A stretch of 32,703 bases of DNA from Devosia insulae DS-56 (GCF_000970465.2 NZ_LAJE02000043.1:1-32703); one strand, 5' to 3'. Shown: positions 15,900 to 23,586, counted from the first letter of the stretch. The notes: a model not told the origin generated them from the sequence alone. Made by a program: numbers and translations.

Positions 15900-16010
15900 T
15901 TGTCCAGCGCCGAAAATTGCTGCGACATTCCGCGCAAGTCGCTTGCAAACGCCAGTCCAAAATCATACCAGTTGCGCGAGAACAACCACGGCTCACTGGG
16001 CGGAGGACGC

Positions 16011-16745
16011 TTGGACTTTTACGCAGCGGTACGCGAACGGATGGAGGCCCGGCACGGCCCCTTGGGCGAGCGGCTGCGCAATGCGCTGACCGCCGTGCTC
16101 GATTCGGGCGCCATCGCCGCCGGTGAGTCGCTGCCCTCCGAACGCGAGATGGCCGAGGCGCTCGCCGTCTCGCGCTCGACACTGCGCCAGGGGCTGAAGG
16201 AACTCGCCCAGCAGGGCATCATCGCCACCCGGCCGGGCGCCGGCACCGTGGTGGTCGGCCGCATCCCCAAGGCACTGTCGCAGCTCTCCGGCTTTACCGA
16301 AGATATGCGCCAGCGCGGGCTCGAGCCGACCTCGCGCGTGCTCGAATGCTCGATCGGCCGAGTCGGCGCCGATGCCGCCTTTCGCACCGGCCTGCCGCTC
16401 GGCTCGCCCATTCTCACGCTGGTCCGGCTGCGTCTCGCCGGCGGCGAGGCCATCGCGCTCGAGCGCGCCGTGGTGCCGGTCGAAGCCGTGGGCGCCGACT
16501 ACGACGGCTCGGGTTCGCTCTATGAACGCATGGACGCGCGCCACGCCCGTCCGCACCGCGTGCTGCAGAGCCTCTCGGCCACCGAGGCCGACGAGACGCT
16601 TGCCGCCCAGCTCGGCATCCGTCCGGGCGCCGCGGTGCTTGAAGTTTCACAGCTCGGCTACGGCCTGTCCGGCACCGTGGTCGAGGATGCAATGACCTGG
16701 TATCGCGGCGATCGGTACAAGTATGTCGGCGAAATCAGAGGCTAG
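16011..16745 (+). CDS. GntR/HutC-family regulator with UTRA domain (NagR-like)
   Basis: The 244-residue regulator has an N-terminal winged helix-turn-helix (about 17-82: LPSEREMAEALAVSRSTLRQ, then RPGAGTVVV in the wing) and a C-terminal UTRA effector domain (about 90-238). The UTRA pattern reads FTEDMRQRGLEPTSRVL, LERAVVPVEAV and LSATEADETLAAQLG. The open frame extends to a TTG at 15900, but that would cover the operators. The TTG at 16011 has a GGAGG Shine-Dalgarno five bases away and gives the family length, so it is chosen. One base separates it from the SIS gene. In this family the effector is usually GlcN-6-P or GlcNAc-6-P, which fits the divergent GH84 operon; the effector itself is inference. 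Confidence 0.88.
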   Translation: MDFYAAVRERMEARHGPLGERLRNALTAVLDSGAIAAGESLPSEREMAEALAVSRSTLRQGLKELAQQGIIATRPGAGTVVVGRIPKALSQLSGFTEDMRQRGLEPTSRVLECSIGRVGADAAFRTGLPLGSPILTLVRLRLAGGEAIALERAVVPVEAVGADYDGSGSLYERMDARHARPHRVLQSLSATEADETLAAQLGIRPGAAVLEVSQLGYGLSGTVVEDAMTWYRGDRYKYVGEIRG

Positions 16746-16746
16746 A

Positions 16747-17484
16747 ATGACCATCCCGCGCCAGCGCTATCGCGACCAGCTCGCCATCATCTTCGACCGC
16801 ATCCTCGGCGAGCAGTCCGCCGCCCTCGACGCGGCGCGCGACGCCGTCGCCACCGCACTCGGCACCGACCACCTGGTCTATGTCGCCGGCTCCGGCCATT
16901 CGCATCTGATCGCCGAGGAGGCCTTTTACCGCGCCGGCGGCATCGCTGCCGCGCAGGCCATTCTCGATCCCGACCTGATGCTGCACCTCGGGGCCGAGCG
17001 CTCCACCCTCTTGGAACGCGAAACCGGCCGCGCCGAGCGCGTCCTCGCCGACTATCCGGTGGAAGCGGGCGACGTGGTGTTCATCGCCTCCAATTCCGGG
17101 CGCAATGCCTATCCGATCGAAATGGCGCTCGCCTGCAAGGCCCGCGGCGCCACCACCATCGCGCTGACCTCGCTGCGACACGCGCGCGCCATCACCTCGC
17201 GCCACGACTCAGGCAAACTGCTCTATCAGGTGACCGATCTGGTCCTCGACAATGGCGGCGAGTATGGCGACGCCGCGCTCAGTGTGGGCAACGACATCCG
17301 CATGGGACCGACCTCGACCATCGCAGGGGTGTTCATCCTCAACGCCGTGCTGGCAGAAGCCGTCGACCAGCTGTCGCATAACGGTGTCGATGTTGATGTT
17401 TATCAGAGTGCAAACATGCAGGGCGCCGAAGCCGCTGCAGAGGAAATGATCCGCCGGTGGCAATCGCGGATCAGGGGGCTGTAG
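16747..17484 (+). CDS. SIS-domain sugar isomerase-type protein (UPF0309-like)
   Basis: A 245-residue cytoplasmic protein with a SIS phosphosugar-binding fold. The first motif VAGSGHSHLIAEEAFYRAGG (about 46-65) and the phosphate-binding IASNSGRNAYPIE (113-125) are characteristic of the UPF0309 group. The family has no firmly assigned reaction that I know of; SIS proteins isomerise, deaminate or cleave phosphorylated sugars, or sense them. The ATG at 16747 lies one base after the regulator's stop, with AGAGG before it. Coexpression with a NagR-like regulator opposite a GH84 operon suggests it acts on an amino-sugar phosphate. It does not look like GlmS or NagB, and the MurQ etherase signature was not recognised. 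Confidence 0.85.
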   Translation: MTIPRQRYRDQLAIIFDRILGEQSAALDAARDAVATALGTDHLVYVAGSGHSHLIAEEAFYRAGGIAAAQAILDPDLMLHLGAERSTLLERETGRAERVLADYPVEAGDVVFIASNSGRNAYPIEMALACKARGATTIALTSLRHARAITSRHDSGKLLYQVTDLVLDNGGEYGDAALSVGNDIRMGPTSTIAGVFILNAVLAEAVDQLSHNGVDVDVYQSANMQGAEAAAEEMIRRWQSRIRGL

Positions 17485-17533
17485 GGTCGTCCGGGCAGGC
17501 GACTCTACAGCCTCGACCAGTCAGGTTGGTGAT

Positions 17534-17582
17534 CGCGGTAATAGAATACCGCGAAACCTGCTGACGGGCGTTGTCAGCAGGT
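17534..17582 (+). other. Tandem RNA hairpins between SIS and Rid genes
   Basis: CGCGGTA/TACCGCG (17534-17553, loop ATAGAA) is followed after two bases by a perfect 10-bp stem ACCTGCTGAC/GTCAGCAGGT (17556-17582, seven-base loop). They start about 50 bases after the SIS stop and end about 25 bases before the Shine-Dalgarno of the Rid gene. There is no T-run, so a standard intrinsic terminator is doubtful; a processing or leader structure is equally possible. Confidence 0.45.
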
Positions 17583-17619
17583 CCCCTCCATGTTGAGACA
17601 TCAACCAAGGAGACCTCCA

Positions 17620-18018
17620 ATGCCCGTCCAGCACCTCAATCCGGATGCCCTGCACAACAACCCCGCCTTCACCCAGGCCATCATCGTGCCCACTGGCGCC
17701 CGCACCTTGCTGATCGGTGGCCAGAACGCTGTCGACCGGCACGGCCAGGTGATCGGCAAGGGTGATGTCGTCGCCCAGTCGACACAGGCGCTCCGCAACC
17801 TCAAGGCGGTGCTCGACGTCGCCGGAGCCACACTCGAGGATCTCGTGAAAGTCACCGTCGTCATCGACCAGCACGCCGGCCTCCGCGCCGCCTTCGGCGC
17901 CTGGATGAGTTTCTGGGGCGCCCGCACCAACCCGCCCACCGTCACGGTGCTGCGCGTCGCCGGCCTCGCCAACCCGGATTACCTGATCGAGATCGAGGCA
18001 CAGGCGGTGCTCGCATGA
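17620..18018 (+). CDS. Rid-family (YjgF/YER057c/UK114) protein
   Basis: The 132-residue cytoplasmic protein has the Rid fold: LLIGGQNAVDRHGQVIGKGDVVAQSTQALRNLKAVLDVAGATLEDLVKVTV is the conserved core, and the C-terminal IEIEAQAVLA strand closes it. Archetypal RidA hydrolyses reactive enamine/imine intermediates using an Arg in a PxRS motif. Here that position reads PPTVT, so the Arg is missing and this is likely one of the non-RidA subfamilies with a different or unknown reaction. The ATG at 17620 has AGGAGA upstream. It overlaps the following small gene by four bases (ATGA). Confidence 0.85.
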   Translation: MPVQHLNPDALHNNPAFTQAIIVPTGARTLLIGGQNAVDRHGQVIGKGDVVAQSTQALRNLKAVLDVAGATLEDLVKVTVVIDQHAGLRAAFGAWMSFWGARTNPPTVTVLRVAGLANPDYLIEIEAQAVLA

Positions 18019-18254
18019 GCCCGGCGCTGCGGCCATTGCGCAAGCGCGAGGACATGCCGGACTTCGTCCGCGACGCGCTGGACCGCAGCGGCCTCCGCGC
18101 CGCCTACGACGCCCGCCCGCCCTACCAGCGCAACGACTACCTGCTCTGGATCAACAAGGTGAAACGCGAGTCCACCAAGTACAAACACCTCGCCCGGATG
18201 CTCGAAGAGCTCGAGGTCGGCGGGGTCTATATGGGGATGAAGTGGAACGGGTGA
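18015..18254 (+). CDS. Small YdeI/OmdA-like protein
   Basis: A 79-residue protein whose pattern YQRNDYLLWINKVKRESTK...RLARMLEELEVGG-type helix matches the C-terminal OmdA region of the YdeI/OmpD-associated family. Full-length YdeI proteins are about 190 residues, so this is the short, helix-only form. No signal peptide or membrane segment. It overlaps the Rid gene by four bases and so is cotranslated with it. The biochemical role of the family is poorly known. Confidence 0.75.
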   Translation: MSPALRPLRKREDMPDFVRDALDRSGLRAAYDARPPYQRNDYLLWINKVKRESTKYKHLARMLEELEVGGVYMGMKWNG

Positions 18255-18266
18255 GCGGGCATTGGC

Positions 18267-18311
18267 CTCTCCGTGATCCTCCCCCGCGTGGCGGGGGAGG
18301 ATCACGGAGAG
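18267..18311. repeat. Perfect 21-bp-arm palindrome
   Basis: Arms 18267-18287 and 18291-18311 are perfect complements around the loop GTG. The inner 10 bases are the same core as the hairpin at 16-38. It lies 12 bases after the YdeI-like gene and about 70 bases before nudC. It can form a very stable cruciform or RNA hairpin and probably ends the upstream transcript or blocks 3' decay, though no T-run follows. Confidence 0.8.
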
Positions 18312-18379
18312 TTCAGCGCCCCGCTTGCAGCCCGCGCCGCATCCCCCTAAACCCTCCGGACCAAACTGGAGGGGCAGCA

Positions 18380-19339
18380 GTGGACTACGCGTTTGCATTC
18401 AAGCCGGGTGAGCTCGATCGCGTCGCGCACCTGCGCACCACCGACGAGACCCGCACCGATCCGCGCGCCAGGACGCTGGTGTTCTGGCGCGGCAAGCTGC
18501 TCGCCGATGCCGAAGGTCGCCCCGCTGCCGTGCCGCTCGATCACCCCGCGCTCTCCGACAGCCGCGAGGCGCCGCTCTTCGTCGGGCTGACGCCGGATGG
18601 GCCGCGCTTTGCCGCCGACCTGCCGCTCTGGTCGCCGCCCGAGGACGCCACCACCATCGGCCAGTTCATTGACCAGAGCCAGCAGGTCCACCCCGGCTTC
18701 CCCGAGCTGAAGTTCGTCGAGATCCGCGGCCTGATGCCGACCCTCACCCGGCTCGAAGGCGAGACCGTCGCCACCGGGCGGGCGCTGATCAGCTGGCATT
18801 CGAGCCATCGTTTCTGCGCCAATTGCGGCACGCCGAGCGCCGTCGAGAGTACTGGCTGGGTCCGCAAATGCCCGCAATGCGGCACCCAGCATTTCCCGCG
18901 CACCGACCCGGTGGTGATCATGGCGATCACCCGCGGCGACCTGCTGCTGCTTGGCCGCAGCCCGAGCTGGCCCGATCGCATGTATTCGCTGCTCGCCGGC
19001 TTCGTCGAACCGGGTGAAACCATCGAAGCGGCAGTACGCCGCGAAACGCTGGAAGAGAGCGCCATCAAGGTCGGCCCGGTCCGCTACGTCTCCTCGCAGC
19101 CCTGGCCCTTCCCGATGTCACTGATGTTCGGCTGCCAGGGCGACGCGACGAGCGAAGCGATCACCATCGACCCGGTCGAACTCTCCGATGCCCGCTGGGT
19201 GACGCGGGTCGAAGTGCTCGAGATCCTCGCCGGCACGCACCCCGAAATCAACCGCCCCCGCCCCGGCGCCATCGCCGGCGCCCTGATCGAAGCCTGGGCT
19301 CACGGCAAGCTGCTCGACCCGGATTACTGGGGGAACTGA
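18380..19339 (+). CDS. nudC: NAD(H) pyrophosphatase / deNADding Nudix hydrolase
   Basis: The 319-residue enzyme cleaves NADH (and NAD caps on RNA) to NMNH and AMP. It has the NudC architecture: an N-terminal domain, a zinc ribbon with Cys146/149 and Cys164/167 (CANCG and CPQCG), then the Nudix domain with box GFVEPGETIEAAVRRETLEES (207-227) and the diagnostic SQPWPFPMS motif (239-247). The start is a GTG at 18380 with a strong GGAGGGG Shine-Dalgarno; the open frame further up runs through the palindrome and lacks conserved sequence. The length is somewhat greater than that of E. coli NudC because of a longer N-terminal domain, normal in alphaproteobacteria. It appears monocistronic. Confidence 0.93.
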   Translation: MDYAFAFKPGELDRVAHLRTTDETRTDPRARTLVFWRGKLLADAEGRPAAVPLDHPALSDSREAPLFVGLTPDGPRFAADLPLWSPPEDATTIGQFIDQSQQVHPGFPELKFVEIRGLMPTLTRLEGETVATGRALISWHSSHRFCANCGTPSAVESTGWVRKCPQCGTQHFPRTDPVVIMAITRGDLLLLGRSPSWPDRMYSLLAGFVEPGETIEAAVRRETLEESAIKVGPVRYVSSQPWPFPMSLMFGCQGDATSEAITIDPVELSDARWVTRVEVLEILAGTHPEINRPRPGAIAGALIEAWAHGKLLDPDYWGN

Positions 19340-19368
19340 GGCTGGCTGGCACCCGAGCGGTCTCGCGT

Positions 19369-19494
19369 CCCCTCTCCCCTCTGGGGAAGGGTTAGGGTGA
19401 GGGGTAGCCAAGCACACCGGCCGAGCGGTCGCCGCTAGCGCGAGAAGCAAACCTGGCGCGCTTGGCGCCCCTCTCCCCAGAGGGGCGAGGGGGC
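19369..19494. repeat. Palindromic CCCTCTCCCC-type intergenic repeat
   Basis: The left arm (19369-19404) closely matches one arm of the repeat at 8709-8745, and an inverted, shorter arm (about 19467-19494) lies at the other end. The central 60 bases are unrelated to the other copy. It fills the gap between the convergent nudC and CBM9-like genes. Confidence 0.65.
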
Positions 19495-19512
19495 GTTGTG
19501 GGAAGGCCTGCG

Positions 19513-20343
19513 CTACTCGCTCCCCACCAGCTTCGTCGAAAAATGCACATACGGGAACAGCTCCGGCACGTGCGAATCCCACACCCCGTGCGCGCTCAGC
19601 GCCCAGCCACCCGAATCCTCAGCTGGCTTCGCCGCGCGGTAGGTGTTGAAGCGCGAAAAATCCATCCGCCAGGTGTCGCCATCGCGTGGCGGCAGGGCGC
19701 GGCCGTCGGTGGCGAGCCAACCCATACTGGCCCAGGGAATGGCAATCTCCGCCGTCCAGCCGCGATCCCGGTCGGTATTGTCGTTGAGCGTCCCGTCGAT
19801 CGAGGCGGCGGCACTGAGCCCCGGCATGTCCCAGCTGAACAACCCGAGCCGCGTCCCCCTGGGATGCTTGTTGAACCCCACCCCGTTCCAGGGTTTGGCC
19901 CCCGGCGCCGTGCGTGAAAACTCCACCGCTTTGCTGAAGCCGGCCCGCTCATAGGCATCGTCCCAGACGAAGAACGCCTCGTAGATCGTCCCCAGCGCGT
20001 TGAGCTCGAGCTCGTAATAGGCATCGGCGCCGGCGACGAACAACTCGACGTCGTTCTCGCTCCAGATCAGCGCGTCGCGCTCGGTGAGCCTGGCTTCGAC
20101 GAACGGCTCCTCCACCCAGAACCCGACATAGAGATGCGTGTCGTCCCACAGCACCGCGGCGCGCGTGTCATGCACCGTCGGTTTGCCGCTGATCAGGTCG
20201 ACAAAGCGCGGCGAGCGCGGCGCCAGCCCCCAGCTTGCGGCAGCAAGCCGGCCATCGATCGCCGGCGGTTCGGCCACCCGATAGGCGGTGTAGTGCTGAA
20301 TGCGCTCCTCGGGCCACGGGAAGGGTGATGTCGGTGTGGTCAT
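19513..20343 (-). CDS. CBM9-like carbohydrate-binding protein, no export signal
   Basis: A 276-residue protein resembling stand-alone family-9 carbohydrate-binding (DOMON-like) domains: YRVAEPPAIDGRLAAASWGLAPRSPRF at the start, AAVLWDDTHLYVGFWVEEP, the NDVELFVAGADAYYELELNALG block and the GWTAEIAIPWASMGW strand. These are the usual landmarks of this fold in secreted xylanases and related proteins. No signal peptide precedes the domain, so a cytoplasmic place is predicted unless it leaves by another route. No catalytic domain is attached. The ATG at 20341-20343 has AGAG upstream. It diverges from the ABC exporter gene. Ligand unknown. Confidence 0.8.
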   Translation of the reverse strand: MTTPTSPFPWPEERIQHYTAYRVAEPPAIDGRLAAASWGLAPRSPRFVDLISGKPTVHDTRAAVLWDDTHLYVGFWVEEPFVEARLTERDALIWSENDVELFVAGADAYYELELNALGTIYEAFFVWDDAYERAGFSKAVEFSRTAPGAKPWNGVGFNKHPRGTRLGLFSWDMPGLSAAASIDGTLNDNTDRDRGWTAEIAIPWASMGWLATDGRALPPRDGDTWRMDFSRFNTYRAAKPAEDSGGWALSAHGVWDSHVPELFPYVHFSTKLVGSE

Positions 20344-20504
20344 GGCGATCTCTAGCTGGTCGAGACCGGTTATCGCGTCGACCGGCCCGTCGTGCCAGCA
20401 GTTTTGTTGCCCTGATGACCGCGCCCAATGCGCAGCATTTACCTCCCCTGCCCAGCCGCCTAGATGTAGCGGATACTGTCGTTCGACTTGGGGACGTCGC
20501 GATC

Positions 20505-22367
20505 ATGTTCAGCAGAGTTCTGGAGCTCGGCCTTTCAATCGACTGGGTCCGCATTTTGCCCGTCCTCGTCCTCACCGCCCTCGCCGCAATTCTCCCCGTC
20601 GGCCTGCCGATCCTGCTTGGCCGCACCATCGACACCGCCCTCAAAGGCGCCGGGCTCGCTGAAGTTCTGCCGCTGCTCGGCCTCGTCGCGCTGCTCGCCG
20701 TCGCCGGCGCCGCAGCAGAGCTCAGTGCCAACGCACTCGGCGCCAGGGTGGGCTACGGGCTCTCCTGGCAACTGGCGCAAAAGCTCTATGGCAGCCTGCT
20801 CCGCATGCCGCTGCTCAGCTATTTCACCATCAACCCCGGCGTCCTGAACAGCCGCCTGACCAATGACATGCGGATGGTCGACCCGCTGTTTGTCACCGTG
20901 CCGATCGCCTTCGTGCATGGCTGGGTCGGGCTTGCGGCGGTCGCCATCGCGCTGGCCTTCATCAACGTCTGGTTTCTTGCGGCCTTCGTGCTCGTGCCAC
21001 TGGCCTTGCTCGCCGTTCGCTTCGCCGAGGGCCGGATCAACGCCACGATCCGCGAATCCTACGAGGTGAACGCTCGCGCCGCCCTGCAGATCGAGAGCAC
21101 GACCAGTGCCGACGCGGTGAGCCTGGTGCGCCAGGCGCGAGCCACCGCTGCCGAAGAACAGCGCTTTCACGAAATCGCCGAGCAGTCCGTTGCGATCGCC
21201 GCGCACATGGACATCTGGCGGGCGGTGATCGCCGTTTCCTATCGTCTGTGCTTTGACCTGGTCACCGTGCTGTTTCTCGGCATCGGCGTGCTGCTGGCGT
21301 CATCCGGACAGGTCTCGATCGGCAGCATCGTCTCGGCCCTGTTCTTCGTCGGCCTGGTGCGCCAACCCTTGGGCGAAGTGGTCGGACAACGTTACCCGCT
21401 GGTGCGCGCCGGCATGGGCCTCGAGCGGGTGGAACAGGTGCTGGCCTCGCCCAATACCGGCCTTGCCAGTGTCGCGGCGGTCGCCCGTCCCCCAAGTTCG
21501 CCGCCGGTCGCGAACCAGTTGGTGTTTGAGCATGTCGGCTACACCTATCCGGCGCGCCAGGACGTTGCCGTGAAGAGCCTCTCGGACGTGGCTTCGGCCA
21601 GCTCTGGCGGCAGCGGCTTTCTTGCCGGGATATCGCTCACGCGGCTGGACGAGGTCGACGAGACCGAGACGGAGGCATCCCTGTCACGGGTTCTCGACGA
21701 GGTATCCTTCTCGGTGGCGCGCGGCGAGACCGTCGCCGTCGCCGGGCAGTCCGGTTCGGGCAAATCCACCATCATCACGCTGGCCTGCGGTATCGTTCGG
21801 CCGAGCAGCGGCAGCGTCAAGGTCGCCGGCATCGACACGAAAGACCTCACCGAGGAGGACGTGTGGCGCACCGTTTCGCTGGTCAGCCAGGACGTCTATC
21901 TGCGCGACGCCCCGTTGCGCGACAACCTCAACTACGGGCGCGAGGATGCGAGCGACGACGAGCTGATCAACGCTCTGCGGGTGGCGGGACTGGGGGACCT
22001 CTACGACCAGCTTCCCGAAGGGCTCGACACCCATGTCGGACAACGCGGCAAGCGCTTCTCCGGCGGCGAGCGCCAGCGGGTCGCCATCGCCCGCGCCGTG
22101 CTGCGTGACCGGCCCCTGCTGATCCTCGATGAGGCGACATCGCACCTCGACACCCGCCGCGAAGAGGGCATCCTCGACGCCATCGAGGCCATCGCCAAGG
22201 ACCGGGCGGTTTTGGTCGTCGCGCACCGGCTTTCGGCGATCGAACGCGCCGATCGCATCGTCATGCTCGAGCACGGCAGGATCGCCGAACAGGGCCGGCA
22301 TGCCGAACTCATCGCCGCAAACGGCCCTTACGCGCAAATGCACGCGGCGCCGCTGCAGCGGTCGTGA
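20505..22367 (+). CDS. ABC exporter, fused membrane and ATPase domains
   Basis: The 620-residue half-transporter has six predicted membrane segments in residues about 15-290 and an ATPase domain from about 335. Walker A GQSGSGKST is at 414-422, signature FSGGERQ at 518-524, Walker B LLILDEA at 538-544, with the H-loop VVAHRLS. It would act as a homodimer or with a partner to export lipids, peptides or small molecules. An insert of about 38 residues (357-394, rich in Ser, Gly, Asp, Glu) interrupts the domain between YTYPARQD and VLDEVSF, where family members continue directly. An upstream ATG at 20415 is in frame, but codons between the two are AT-rich and atypical (TTA, CTA, GTA), so 20505 is preferred. 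Substrate unknown. Confidence 0.85.
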   Translation: MFSRVLELGLSIDWVRILPVLVLTALAAILPVGLPILLGRTIDTALKGAGLAEVLPLLGLVALLAVAGAAAELSANALGARVGYGLSWQLAQKLYGSLLRMPLLSYFTINPGVLNSRLTNDMRMVDPLFVTVPIAFVHGWVGLAAVAIALAFINVWFLAAFVLVPLALLAVRFAEGRINATIRESYEVNARAALQIESTTSADAVSLVRQARATAAEEQRFHEIAEQSVAIAAHMDIWRAVIAVSYRLCFDLVTVLFLGIGVLLASSGQVSIGSIVSALFFVGLVRQPLGEVVGQRYPLVRAGMGLERVEQVLASPNTGLASVAAVARPPSSPPVANQLVFEHVGYTYPARQDVAVKSLSDVASASSGGSGFLAGISLTRLDEVDETETEASLSRVLDEVSFSVARGETVAVAGQSGSGKSTIITLACGIVRPSSGSVKVAGIDTKDLTEEDVWRTVSLVSQDVYLRDAPLRDNLNYGREDASDDELINALRVAGLGDLYDQLPEGLDTHVGQRGKRFSGGERQRVAIARAVLRDRPLLILDEATSHLDTRREEGILDAIEAIAKDRAVLVVAHRLSAIERADRIVMLEHGRIAEQGRHAELIAANGPYAQMHAAPLQRS

Positions 22368-22461
22368 CTAGGCCTGGGCTAGATCGCCACAGCCGCCTCA
22401 AGCCCCCAATGGGCTGCGCCGGGAATGGGAACCGACGCTCTGCAAGTCGCCCAACCTCGGT

Positions 22462-22544
22462 GTCATCCCCACGAAAGCGGGGACCTCCGTTTGCGATCGT
22501 GCGGCGCGCACGAAAACAGAGATTCCCGCTTTCGCGGGAATGAC
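22462..22544. repeat. Dispersed palindromic repeat (GTCATCCCC...GGGAATGAC type)
   Basis: The ends GTCATCCCC and GGGAATGAC are near-inverted, and each half contains its own hairpin: CCCCACGAAAGCGGGG (22467-22482) and TCCCGCTTTCGCGGGA (22524-22539). This is the familiar bacterial intergenic repeat that yields spurious SRESGN-like peptides when translated. It lies in the 271-base gap between convergent ABC exporter and aldo/keto reductase genes. The rest of that gap shows no gene. Confidence 0.75.
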
Positions 22545-22638
22545 CCGGTGCGTGGGGTACGATCATAACTTAGCGCAGGAGCTGTGCCGGCTCAGCGGGT
22601 GGGGTGACTGCAGTGGGTCACCTCGCCAGTGAATCGCT

Positions 22639-23523
22639 CTAGGCCTCGGGGATCTCGCGCTTGAAGGTCTCGAGCGTGATGCTGTCCGGGTCGGGTCCGC
22701 CCCGCTGCATGCCGTCGAGCCCGTCGATCGCCGAGAGTTGTGCTGATGTCAGCTCGAAATCGAACACCGCGAAGTTCTCGGCAATGCGCTCGGGCTTGAC
22801 GGATTTGGGGATCACCGAACGGCCCTGCTGCAGCCCCCAGCGCAACATCACCTGCGCCGCCGACTTGCCGTGTGCCGCGCCGATCTCGAGGATCACGGGA
22901 TCGGCCAGCGTGCTCTTCGAAAAGCCCGGACGATAAAAGGTAATGCCACCGATCGGTGCCCAGGCCTGGGTCAGGATGCCATGCTGCGCGTTGAGCGCCT
23001 GCAGTTCGCGCTGCTGGAAATACGGGTGGACCTCGATCTGGTTCACCGCCGGCACCACCTTGACCTCTTGAAGCAGATGTTCAAGGCGCTGCGGCATGAA
23101 GTTGCTGATGCCGATTGCCCGCACCTTGCCGTCGGCGAGCAGCGTCTCGAGCGCCCGATAGGCGCCAAGTGTCCGCTCGAATGCCGAGGGCAGCGGCTGG
23201 TGCAGCAGCAGCAGGTCGATCTGCTCGACCCCCAGCTTGCCGGCGCTCTTGGTGAAGCTGTGCAGCGTTTCGTCGTAGCCGTAATCGCTGATCCAGATCT
23301 TGGTCTCGATGAACACCTCGCTCCGCTTGAGCCCCGATGCGCTGATCGCCGCGCCGACGCCGCGTTCGTTGCCATAGCCCGCCGCGGTATCGATATGGCG
23401 ATAGCCGACGCGCAGCGCCTCGGCGACGGCAACCTCGGTCTCGTCAGGCGGCGTCTGGAAGACGCCAAACCCCAGGGCCGGCAGGGAGACGCCATTGTTC
23501 AAGGTGATGGTCGGGATCGACAT
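22639..23523 (-). CDS. Aldo/keto reductase
   Basis: The 294-residue NADPH-dependent oxidoreductase has an (alpha/beta)8 barrel. The catalytic tetrad is visible: Asp45 and Tyr50 (HIDTAAGYGNE), Lys75 (ETKIW) and His108 (LLLHQP). Cofactor-binding IPKSVKPERIAEN near the C-terminus is typical of the 2,5-diketo-D-gluconate reductase-like branch (AKR5). Two ATGs are close (23527-23529 and 23521-23523); the GAGGAG Shine-Dalgarno abuts the first and is seven bases from the second, so the second is chosen. It is divergent from a LysR regulator that likely controls it. Physiological substrate unknown; small aldehydes or keto-sugars are usual. Confidence 0.9.
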   Translation of the reverse strand: MSIPTITLNNGVSLPALGFGVFQTPPDETEVAVAEALRVGYRHIDTAAGYGNERGVGAAISASGLKRSEVFIETKIWISDYGYDETLHSFTKSAGKLGVEQIDLLLLHQPLPSAFERTLGAYRALETLLADGKVRAIGISNFMPQRLEHLLQEVKVVPAVNQIEVHPYFQQRELQALNAQHGILTQAWAPIGGITFYRPGFSKSTLADPVILEIGAAHGKSAAQVMLRWGLQQGRSVIPKSVKPERIAENFAVFDFELTSAQLSAIDGLDGMQRGGPDPDSITLETFKREIPEA

Positions 23524-23586
23524 TGTCATGCTCCTCGATTGCTTCGGGGCCTGAGATAAGCCGACTTCCCTCAACCGATAATGCCC

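Noticed and set aside
15900-16010. Longer GntR protein starting at the TTG at 15900
   Set aside because: It would run through the operator region, lacks a Shine-Dalgarno and adds non-conserved residues; the TTG at 16011 has GGAGG and gives the family length.
17534-17582. Second ANTAR RNA motif before the Rid gene
   Set aside because: The first loop (ATAGAA) has A1 and G4, but the second loop has seven bases starting with G, so the paired signature fails.
20415-20504. Earlier ATG for the ABC exporter
   Set aside because: The intervening codons are AT-rich at third positions (TTA, CTA, GTA, ACT), unlike the rest of the gene, and no Shine-Dalgarno precedes it; translation from here remains possible.
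22309-22566. Small minus-strand frame containing SRESGN
   Set aside because: This peptide is the known artefact of translating the dispersed palindromic repeat at 22462-22544.
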